From: Pseudomonadota bacterium
Lineage (GTDB): Bacteria; Pseudomonadota; Alphaproteobacteria; Rhizobiales; Hyphomicrobiaceae
Reading direction: 5' to 3'
Length of the DNA stretch: 17,849 nt
Assembly (NCBI GenBank): GCA_023392135.1
Contig: JAEVZQ010000181.1
Location: 1 to 17,849, forward strand
Below are positions 7,687-13,982 of the stretch, piece by piece (the stretch's first letter is position 1; each line of letters begins with the position of its first letter). The translations under genes were made by a program, and so were the position numbers. The notes under the pieces are model-generated. The model worked only from the letters and a program-made list of their open reading frames with translations. It had not been told where the DNA came from and searched no databases.

Positions 7687-7789
7687 TCTCCAGCTCCTTT
7701 TTCGTTTCCTCAAAATCTTTTCTGATTGTTTTTGGAACCCTCGAGTGGTCCGTTCTTCAAGGTTCGCTCAGCACCTTGTCCCGCATTTG

Positions 7790-9295
7790 TCATGCGGCCT
7801 GCGGCTTTGGCTTCGCGTAGGCGATCAACATCCTGATCCCTGGCCAGAACAGCAAGATAAGGCCCAGCGTCATGATGCCGCCGACAAGCCAGTTCGAAAA
7901 GAATATCGCCATATCTCCCTGGCTCAGAAGCATGGCCTGCCGGAACGATCCCTCAGCCATATCCCCAAGCACCAGCGCCAGAACCAGCGGCGGCAGCGGA
8001 TAGCCGAGCTTGACGAAAACGTACCCTGCCACACCGAACACCACCATCATCCAGACGTCGAATATGGAGTTGTTCACCGTGTAGGCGCCCACCGCGCAGA
8101 TCACGAGGATCACCGGCGCAATGATCGAGAAGGGGATTCGCAAAATTGCGGCGAACAGCGGCACACACGTCAGGATGATCATGAGCCCGACGACGTTGCC
8201 GAGATACATGGAGGCGATCAACCCCCACACGAAGTCCGGTTGCTCGACGAACAGCATCGGCCCGGGTTGGAGGCCCCAGATCATGAGGCCACCGAGAAGC
8301 ACGGCCGCCGTCGGCGAGCCAGGGATGCCCAGTGTCAACATCGGAAGAAGTGCGCTCGTGCCAGCAGCATGAGCCGCGGTTTCTGGCGCGACGACTCCTT
8401 CTATTTCGCCCTTTCCGAAATTCTTCCCATTCTTCGAGAACTGTTTGGCGAGTCCGTAGCTCATGAACGACGCAGGCGTCGCGCCACCTGGGGTAATTCC
8501 CATCCAGCAGCCGATGATGCAGCTGCGCAAGAATGTGAACCAGAACTTCGGGAGCTGCTTCCACGTCTGCAGGACGGCGTCCATCCGAATCTTGGCCCGG
8601 GCACCTGAGAAGCTGAGCCCTTCCTCCATCGAGGAGAGAATCTCGCCGATACCGAACAAACCGATCACCGCGACGAGGAATACGAACCCGTTGAGCAGTG
8701 ACTCGAAACCGAAAGTCATCCGGAGCTGCCCGGTGACATTGTCGAGGCCGACGGAGGCCAAGGCGAAGCCGAGGCACATGGATGCAAGCGTCTTGAACGG
8801 CGAGCCTCTGCCCATCCCGATGAAACTTGCAAATGTCAGGAATTGAACTGCGAAGAATTCGGCTGGGCCGAACTGCAATGCAAAGCTGGCAACCAGCGGG
8901 GCGAGGAAGGTGATGACGATCACTGCGACGATCGCGCCGACGAACGATGAGGTAAATGCCGCCGTCAAGGCTTCATCGGCCCTCCCCTTCTGGGCCATGG
9001 GATGTCCGTCGAACGTCGTGGCGACAGACCACGGCTCGCCGGGAATATTGAACAGGATGGATGTGATCGCGCCGCCGAACAATGCCCCCCAATAAATGCA
9101 ACTCAGCATGATGATCGCCGAGGTCGGCGGCATCGCGAATGTGAGGGGAAGGAGAATTGCGACGCCATTTGCGCCGCCAAGGCCCGGCAGGACTCCGATG
9201 ATGACGCCGAGAAGGATACCTACGAGCATCAGCAGCAGGTTGAACGGCGTCAGAACGACGGCGAAGCCCTGCATAAGCGAGGCGATTTCTTCCAA
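7790..9295 (-). CDS. tctA: TTT transporter large membrane subunit (TctA family)
   Basis: A 501-residue, highly hydrophobic protein of normal TctA length (about 500), with roughly ten to twelve membrane segments. Family hallmarks are GVLPGLGGANGVAILLPLTF near residues 34-53 and, in the second half, the repeat-like MGITPGGATPASFMSYGLAK and LTLGIPGSPTAAVLLGGLM. It is the transport channel of the TTT system. The start is a TTG at 9293-9295. No in-frame ATG upstream fits, the resulting N-terminus aligns with other TctA proteins, and GAGAGG lies about 10 bases upstream. It is the first gene of the tctA-tctC-tctB unit, with its promoter and operator in the region shared with gntR. A 103-base gap with no clear structure separates it from tctC. 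Confidence 0.9.
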   Translation of the reverse strand: MEEIASLMQGFAVVLTPFNLLLMLVGILLGVIIGVLPGLGGANGVAILLPLTFAMPPTSAIIMLSCIYWGALFGGAITSILFNIPGEPWSVATTFDGHPMAQKGRADEALTAAFTSSFVGAIVAVIVITFLAPLVASFALQFGPAEFFAVQFLTFASFIGMGRGSPFKTLASMCLGFALASVGLDNVTGQLRMTFGFESLLNGFVFLVAVIGLFGIGEILSSMEEGLSFSGARAKIRMDAVLQTWKQLPKFWFTFLRSCIIGCWMGITPGGATPASFMSYGLAKQFSKNGKNFGKGEIEGVVAPETAAHAAGTSALLPMLTLGIPGSPTAAVLLGGLMIWGLQPGPMLFVEQPDFVWGLIASMYLGNVVGLMIILTCVPLFAAILRIPFSIIAPVILVICAVGAYTVNNSIFDVWMMVVFGVAGYVFVKLGYPLPPLVLALVLGDMAEGSFRQAMLLSQGDMAIFFSNWLVGGIMTLGLILLFWPGIRMLIAYAKPKPQAA

Positions 9296-9377
9296 CGGAC
9301 GTTTTCCTCTCTATTCATTTTCAACCAGGGTTCTCGATGCCCCGGTCGCTCACAACGTGCGCATCCGTTGCGAATTT

Positions 9378-9393
9378 TGGTATACCATATACC
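9378..9393. promoter_or_regulatory. GntR-type operator at the tctA promoter
   Basis: Perfect palindrome TGGTATACCA at 9378-9387, continuing as ATACC so that GGTATA-cca-TATACC (9379-9393) is also an inverted repeat. It overlaps the predicted -10 (TATATG) of tctA. FCD-subfamily GntR regulators commonly bind short T-G-G-T-x-x-A-C-C-A-like palindromes, and the regulator gene lies next door. Confidence 0.7.
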
Positions 9394-9543
9394 GGCAGTC
9401 GCTTGATGCGCAATCCCGGACTTGATGCTGCTCGGGAATTGCGGTCTTCACATAGCGACCGAAATGCAACCGCCTGTTTACCTGACCGTCAACACCTAGC
9501 GAAACGCGCGTATCGACTTGCCCGCGACAGTGCGTCTGGTGTA

Positions 9544-9553
9544 TGGTATACCA
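9544..9553. promoter_or_regulatory. GntR-type operator at the gntR-oxc-frc promoter
   Basis: Perfect palindrome TGGTATACCA, identical to the tctA copy, overlapping the predicted -10 of gntR (TGTATG 9540-9545). It lies 64 bases before the chosen gntR start. Autoregulation is the simplest reading. The operator also shows that the in-frame ATG at 9543 is not the translation start. Confidence 0.7.
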
Positions 9554-9617
9554 GCATTGTCTGGAAAAATGCTCCGTTTCCCGGTGGAGAACGGATTCAA
9601 CTCGCTCAGGCGTTCGG

Positions 9618-10304
9618 ATGGCCAATACGCAGATCAGGATCACGCCTCTCGGAGAGGCCCAGAGTCTCAAGACTCGGGCCTATGAGGCGCTGAAATCGGC
9701 CATTCTCAACATGAACATCTATGACAGCAATGCCGAGCTGCGTCTCGACGAGCGCCAGCTCTCGGCCCAGTTCGGCGTCAGCCGCACGCCGTTGAGGGAG
9801 GCTCTGGCCCAACTCGACCAGGAAGGGCTGGTCCGCATCGTTGCGCGTCGCGGAATTTACATCGTGCGCAAGACGAAGGCCGAAATCCTGGAGATGATCA
9901 CTGTCTGGGCCGCGCTCGAAAGCATGGCGGCTCGCCTGGCTACCAAGGAAGCAACCGACAGCGAGATCGCCAGCCTGCACGACCTGATCGATGCCTTTTC
10001 CACCGACGAGGTTGCCCGCAAGACGGGTGAGTACTCGGACGCCAATATCCGCTTTCACCAAGCCATCATCGGGCTTGGCAAGTGCGAGCTGATCCGCGAG
10101 CTTACGAACAAGCTGTTCTTTCACGTTCGCGCCATGCGGCATCGGACGATTTTCGAGCAGGACCGCGCACGGCGATCCGTCGTCGATCACAAGGAAATCG
10201 TCGCAGCACTCGAAGCGCGCGATACCGAACGGGCCGAGCGGCTGGTGCGCGAGCACACGCTGCGGCTGAGAGATCACGTTGAACGCTACGTCGACCTCGA
10301 CTAG
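9618..10304 (+). CDS. GntR family transcriptional regulator, FCD subfamily
   Basis: A 228-residue regulator. Residues 15-80 form the winged helix-turn-helix (LDERQLSAQFGVSRTPLREAL followed by the wing VRIVARRGIYIV). Residues 90-220 form the all-helical FCD sensor domain, with the usual Asp/His metal or ligand set: the D and H of SDANIRFHQAI, the H of VVDHKEIV and the H of VREHTLRL. The start at ATG 9618 is preferred over ATG 9543 because the latter lies inside the operator. No strong ribosome site is seen, so the start is somewhat uncertain. The gene heads the oxc-frc cluster (33 bases to oxc) and diverges from the TTT operon. It probably represses these promoters until a small organic acid such as oxalate or a CoA-pathway product binds; the effector is inferred. 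Confidence 0.88.
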   Translation: MANTQIRITPLGEAQSLKTRAYEALKSAILNMNIYDSNAELRLDERQLSAQFGVSRTPLREALAQLDQEGLVRIVARRGIYIVRKTKAEILEMITVWAALESMAARLATKEATDSEIASLHDLIDAFSTDEVARKTGEYSDANIRFHQAIIGLGKCELIRELTNKLFFHVRAMRHRTIFEQDRARRSVVDHKEIVAALEARDTERAERLVREHTLRLRDHVERYVDLD

Positions 10305-10337
10305 CGCCCCCGCAAAAAGACCTGAGGAAGGAGCGAA

Positions 10338-12077
10338 ATGTCCGCGACAGCGCAAGGCATCGAGGCACAAGCAGCCGCTGAAGAGCAGGAGCTGACAGAT
10401 GGCTTTCATCTCGTCATCGAAGCGCTCAAGCTCAACGGCATCACAACCATATACGTTGTGCCTGGAATCCCGATTACGGACCTGGGTCGCATGGCGCAGG
10501 CCGAGGGCATGCGGGTCATCTCATTCCGTCACGAGCAGAACGCCGGAAATGCAGCCGCAATTGCCGGGTTCCTGACGAAGAAGCCCGGCATCTGCCTCAC
10601 CGTTTCGGCGCCCGGCTTCCTCAATGGCCTGACCGCGCTCGCGAACGCCACGACCAACTGTTTCCCGATGATCCTGATGAGCGGCTCGTCCGAGCGCGAG
10701 ATCATCGACCTGCAGCAGGGCGACTATGAGGAGATGGATCAGCTCGCGATCGCCAAGCCGCTGTGCAAGGCAGCCTTCCGTGTCCTGCACGCACAGGATA
10801 TCGGCATTGCCGTTGCGCGCGCCATCCGCGCGGCGGTCTCGGGGCGACCGGGTGGCGTCTACCTCGATCTGCCTGCAAAGCTTTTCCCGCAGGTGCTGAC
10901 GGCTGAGGCGGGAGCCAAGTCGCTGGTCAAGGTGATCGATCCGGCACCGGCGCAAATCCCTGCTCCATCTGCCGTCAATCGCGCGCTCGATGTCCTCAAG
11001 GGCGCCAAACGGCCTCTCATCATCCTCGGCAAGGGCGCGGCCTATGCGCAGGCTGATGACGACATCCGTGCCCTCGTCGAGAAAACGGGCATTCCATTCC
11101 TGCCCATGAGCATGGCCAAGGGTCTCCTGCCCGATACGCATCCGCAGTGCGCGGGCGCGGCGCGCTCGCTGGTGCTGAAAGAGTCCGACGTGGTGATGCT
11201 GGTCGGCGCCCGCCTCAACTGGCTGCTGTCTCACGGCTAGGGCAAGACCTGGGGCAACGCACCCAAGAAGTTCATCCAGATCGACATCGAGCCCAAGGAG
11301 ATGGACTCGAACGTCGAGATCGCTGCTCCCGTAGTCGGCGATATCGGCTCCTGCGTGTCCGCGCTGCTCGGTGGCATCGGCAGCAACTGGCCCGCTCCGC
11401 CCGCCGACTGGGTCAATGCCGTCAAGGCGAAGAGGGAAGAAAACATCGCCAAGATGGCGCCGAAGCTGATGAAGAACACGGCGCCCATGGACTTCCACGG
11501 TGCGCTCGGCGCACTGCGCACGGTCGTTAAAGAGCGCCCCGATGCGATCCTCGTCAACGAGGGTGCCAACACGCTCGACCTCGCGCGGGGCGTCATCGAC
11601 ATGTACCAGCCGCGCAAGCGCCTGGACGTGGGCACCTGGGGCGTCATGGGCATCGGCATGGGATTCTCCATCGCGGCGGCCATCGAGACCGGAAAGCCTG
11701 TGCTTGCAGTGGTGGGCGACAGCGCCTTCGGCTTCTCCGGGATGGAGGTCGAAACAATCTGCCGCTACAAGCTGCCGGTCTGTGTCGTTGTCTTCAACAA
11801 CAGCGGCATCTACCGCGGCGTCGACGTCAATCCGACTGGCGGTCCCGACGTTTCGCCGATGGTCTTCGTCAAGGACGCGCGCTACGACAAAATGATGGAA
11901 GCCTTCGGCGGCGCAGGCGCCCATGTGACGACGCCCGACGAACTGTATCGTGCCGTCAGTGCCGCGATGGACTCCGGCAAGCCGACCCTCATCAATGCAG
12001 TGATCGACCCCGCGGCCGGAACGGAAAGCGGCCGCATCGGCAACCTCAACCCGCAAAGCGTGGTCAAAAAGAAGTAA
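10338..12077 (+). pseudogene. oxc: Oxalyl-CoA decarboxylase interrupted by one in-frame TAG
   Basis: The frame encodes 579 residues (family 560-570) if one amber codon is passed. Oxc is a thiamine diphosphate enzyme that converts oxalyl-CoA to formyl-CoA and CO2. Visible parts are the N-terminal Pyr domain with E66 in [11 protein letters not shown], the middle domain, and the C-terminal PP domain with VVGDSAFGFSGMEVETICRY through VVFNNSGIYRG (about 459-492), the Mg/ThDP site. TAG at 11238-11240 (codon 301) falls in [17 protein letters not shown], where relatives read (L/A)HGKGK(S/T)W, so AAG->TAG explains it. The frame stays open and conserved to 12077. Termination would give 300 residues without the ThDP-binding domain, hence inactive. 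The next ATG (11301) has no properly spaced ribosome site. GAGGAAGGAG before ATG 10338 is a strong start. The change is either real or a sequencing error. Confidence 0.9.
11238..11240 (+). other. Premature amber codon inside oxc
   Basis: TAG in frame with the two conserved halves of oxalyl-CoA decarboxylase. It replaces a lysine codon that family members keep (HGKGK). A single A->T change in AAG suffices. Flanking residues on both sides match the family without any gap, so there is no frameshift. Confidence 0.92.
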
Positions 12078-12090
12078 GGGAGGCATGCAA

Positions 12091-13362
12091 ATGAAAGCTC
12101 TTGAAGGAGTGCGTATCCTCGATTTCACCCACGTGCAGTCCGGCCCCACCTGCACACAGCTTCTGGCCTGGTTCGGCGCCGATGTGATCAAGGTCGAGCG
12201 ACCCGGCGTCGGCGACATCACGCGCGGGCAGCTTCAGGACGTGCCGAAAGCGGACAGCCTCTATTTCACGATGCTGAACCACAACAAGCGGTCGATCACG
12301 CTCGACGCCAAGCACCCCAGAGGCAAGGACGTGCTGGAGCGGCTGATCAAAACCTGCGACGTGCTCGTGGAGAACTTCGCACCCGGCGTTCTGGACCGGA
12401 TGGGTTTTTCCTGGGAGCGTATCCAGGAGCTCAATCCGCGCATGATCTACGCTTCCATCAAGGGCTTCGGTCCGGGGCCCTACGAGGATTGCAAGGTCTA
12501 CGAGAACGTCGCCCAGTGCACGGGCGGTGCGGCCTCCACCACCGGTTTCGACGACGGCCCACCGCTCGTCACCGGTGCACAGATCGGTGATAGCGGGACC
12601 GGCCTGCATCTCGCACTCGGTATCGTCACGGCTCTCTATCACCGCACACACTCGGGCCGAGGCCAGCGCGTCACCTGCGCGATGCAGGACGGTGTGCTCA
12701 ACCTCTGCCGCGTCAAGCTGCGCGACCAGCAACGTCTCGCCCACGGGCCACTGACCGAATATCCGCAGTTCAGCGAGGGCAAGGAGTTCGGCGAAGCAGT
12801 GCCGCGTTCGGGCAACGCCTCGGGCGGCGGCCAGCCGGGCTGGATCCTGAAGTGCAAGGGCTGGGAGACCGATCCCAATGCCTACATCTATTTCATTACG
12901 CAGGCGCCCGTGTGGGAGAAGATCTGCGACGTGATCGGCGAGCCCGAGTGGAAGGCCCATCCCGATTTCGCAACGCCCAAAGCGCGTCTGCCGCGTCTCA
13001 AGCAGGTGTTCGACCGCATCGAGCAGTGGACCATGACCAAGACGAAGCTCGAGGCCATGGAGATCCTCAACAACTACGACATCCCCTGCGGCCCGATCCT
13101 GTCCATGAAGGAGTTGGCGCAGGACCAGTCGTTGCGCGCGACCGGCACGATCGTCGAGGTCGACCATCCGACCCGTGGCAAGTACCTGAGCGTCGGCAAT
13201 CCGATCAAGCTCTCCGCAAGCCCTGCAGACGTAAAGCGCTCGCCCCTTCTCGGCGAGCACACGGATGAAATTCTTCGCGATGTGCTCGGCTATAGCGAGG
13301 AGGAGCTTGCCGCGATCAGGGAAGCCACCGAGCCACAACCGAAACGGGTTGCTGCGGAGTGA
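12091..13362 (+). CDS. frc: Formyl-CoA:oxalate CoA-transferase
   Basis: A class III CoA-transferase of 423 residues (Oxalobacter formigenes Frc is 428). It moves CoA from formyl-CoA to oxalate, making the oxalyl-CoA used by Oxc and releasing formate. It opens [19 protein letters not shown]. The catalytic aspartate is in [10 protein letters not shown] (D167 here, equivalent to D169 of Oxalobacter). [19 protein letters not shown] and the glycine loop SGGGQPGW, followed by KCKGWETD, also match Frc rather than other family members such as BaiF or CaiB. An upstream ATG at 12085 gives two more residues but sits 1 base from the GGGAGG site (12078-12083). ATG 12091 has the proper 7-base spacing and fits the family start better. 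The gene lies 13 bases after oxc, so the two are cotranscribed. It ends at a TGA followed by a REP-like hairpin. Confidence 0.93.
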   Translation: MKALEGVRILDFTHVQSGPTCTQLLAWFGADVIKVERPGVGDITRGQLQDVPKADSLYFTMLNHNKRSITLDAKHPRGKDVLERLIKTCDVLVENFAPGVLDRMGFSWERIQELNPRMIYASIKGFGPGPYEDCKVYENVAQCTGGAASTTGFDDGPPLVTGAQIGDSGTGLHLALGIVTALYHRTHSGRGQRVTCAMQDGVLNLCRVKLRDQQRLAHGPLTEYPQFSEGKEFGEAVPRSGNASGGGQPGWILKCKGWETDPNAYIYFITQAPVWEKICDVIGEPEWKAHPDFATPKARLPRLKQVFDRIEQWTMTKTKLEAMEILNNYDIPCGPILSMKELAQDQSLRATGTIVEVDHPTRGKYLSVGNPIKLSASPADVKRSPLLGEHTDEILRDVLGYSEEELAAIREATEPQPKRVAAE

Positions 13363-13387
13363 CGATCGCCGATCCCCGCCACCTCAC

Positions 13388-13409
13388 CGTCATCCCCGCG
13401 GAGGCGGGG
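13388..13409 (+). repeat. REP-like palindrome, copy 1 (after frc)
   Basis: CGTCAT followed by a 6-base stem CCCCGC-ggag-GCGGGG (hairpin 13394-13409), 31 bases after the frc stop. The left half and the stem match copies 2 and 3, but the right flank (TGGCGGAT) differs. It may act as a transcript end after oxc-frc. Confidence 0.7.
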
Positions 13410-13485
13410 TGGCGGATGGGGAATCGGGATCGAGGCGGGTGGCAGAACATCAGTAATCAAGTGAACACCTCCGCCCGCTTGAATC

Positions 13486-13515
13486 CGTCATCCCCGCTCA
13501 GGCGGGGATCCACGC
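13486..13515 (+). repeat. REP-like palindrome, copy 2 (left flank of GIY-YIG gene)
   Basis: A 30-base unit: CGTCAT, stem CCCCGC-tcag-GCGGGG, then ATCCACGC. It matches the reverse complement of copy 3 at 27 of 30 positions. Two of the three differences form a compensating base-pair exchange in the stem. Confidence 0.8.
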
Positions 13516-13546
13516 AAGGTGATTGTTAGTTCGACAATTCCGTTTG

Positions 13547-13910
13547 ATGACTAGTCCCCGTGGTCTGAAACAAACTTGCGTCTATATGCTCGCAAGCAGG
13601 CGAGATGGGATCCTTTACGTCGGGGTGTCGAGTGATCTTTTCGGACGCGTGAATCTCCACAAACAAGACTTGATTGATGGATTCACCAAAAAGTACGGTG
13701 TCCACTCGCTCGTGTATTATGAGATGTACGCAACAATGCCGGAGGCAATTCGGCGGGAGAAGCAGCTCAAGAAATGGAATCCGCGCCTGGAAAGTTCGTC
13801 TCATCGAACAAGTGAACCCCGAATGGTCGGATCTTTGGGACGAGACTGGCGAAATCCGCATGAGATCGGCGAGCGGCCAGCAACCGCCTCCCGATGCGGA
13901 AATCCTATGA
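13547..13910 (+). pseudogene. GIY-YIG endonuclease-domain protein, frameshifted
   Basis: The first frame gives a typical small GIY-YIG protein: CVYMLASRRDGILYVGVSSDLFGRV (GIY...YIG equivalents VYM and LYVG, with R at the end), then FTKKYGVHSLVYYE and EAIRREKQLKKWN. After N at 13778-13780 the sequence has CC where one C is expected. The proper end (RAWKVRLIEQVNPEWSDLW) continues in the next frame from 13782 to TGA 13908-13910. Removing one C at 13781-13782 gives about 120 residues, close to the usual 95-110. Proteins of this group are poorly characterised; the domain is a single-strand or nicking nuclease fold. It sits between frc and the folate gene and between inverted REP-like hairpins. A start at ATG 13547 is plausible, and an internal ATG (MLASRR) is an alternative. 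Confidence 0.82.
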
Positions 13911-13917
13911 GGACTTG

Positions 13918-13947
13918 GCGTGGATGCCCGCCTGCGCGGGCATGACG
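13918..13947 (-). repeat. REP-like palindrome, copy 3 (right flank of GIY-YIG gene, inverted)
   Basis: GCGTGGAT, stem GCCCGC-ctgc-GCGGGC, then ATGACG (sharing the C). It is the inverted counterpart of copy 2 and starts 8 bases after the GIY-YIG stop. An ATG inside it is in frame with the folate gene but belongs to the repeat, not to the protein. Confidence 0.8.
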
Positions 13948-13982
13948 GCCAAGAATCGGAAACATCGATCGGAAGGGATCAC

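Larger units (their letters stand above)
9296..9617. other. Divergent regulatory region, tctA / gntR
   Basis: About 320 bases with no gene. It holds two copies of the TGGTATACCA palindrome, one for each direction. In each case a TTGC-type -35 element lies 16 bases upstream of T(A/G)TATG, which runs into the operator. tctA promoter (leftward): TTGCGC 9413-9408, TATATG 9391-9386. gntR promoter (rightward): TTGCCC 9518-9523, TGTATG 9540-9545. The parallel layout supports real promoters. Transcription starts have not been mapped. Confidence 0.6.

Noticed and set aside
11238..11240. Reading the TAG in oxc as a programmed recoding event (for example pyrrolysine)
   Set aside because: The family has an ordinary lysine there, no Pyl machinery is visible, and such decoding is not expected in this kind of organism. 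Mutation or sequence error is simpler.
10521..12221. A 566-residue leftward frame opposite oxc and the start of frc
   Set aside because: It is antisense to highly conserved Oxc/Frc coding sequence, rich in Arg, His and Asp, and resembles no family. It is a shadow of high-GC codon bias.
12064..13338. A 424-residue leftward frame opposite frc
   Set aside because: The + strand encodes an unmistakable Frc with its catalytic Asp. The antisense frame has no domain and no ribosome site.
13388..13947. A CRISPR-like repeat array around 13.4-13.95 kb
   Set aside because: Only three copies exist, they are palindromic, one is inverted, spacing is irregular and a gene lies between two of them. There are no cas genes.
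13920..13982. Translation start of the folate fusion at the ATG in 13920-13922
   Set aside because: This ATG lies inside a REP-like repeat and has no ribosome site. ATG 13983 has GGAAGG at 6 bases and matches the family N-terminus (MRIVVHGQ).
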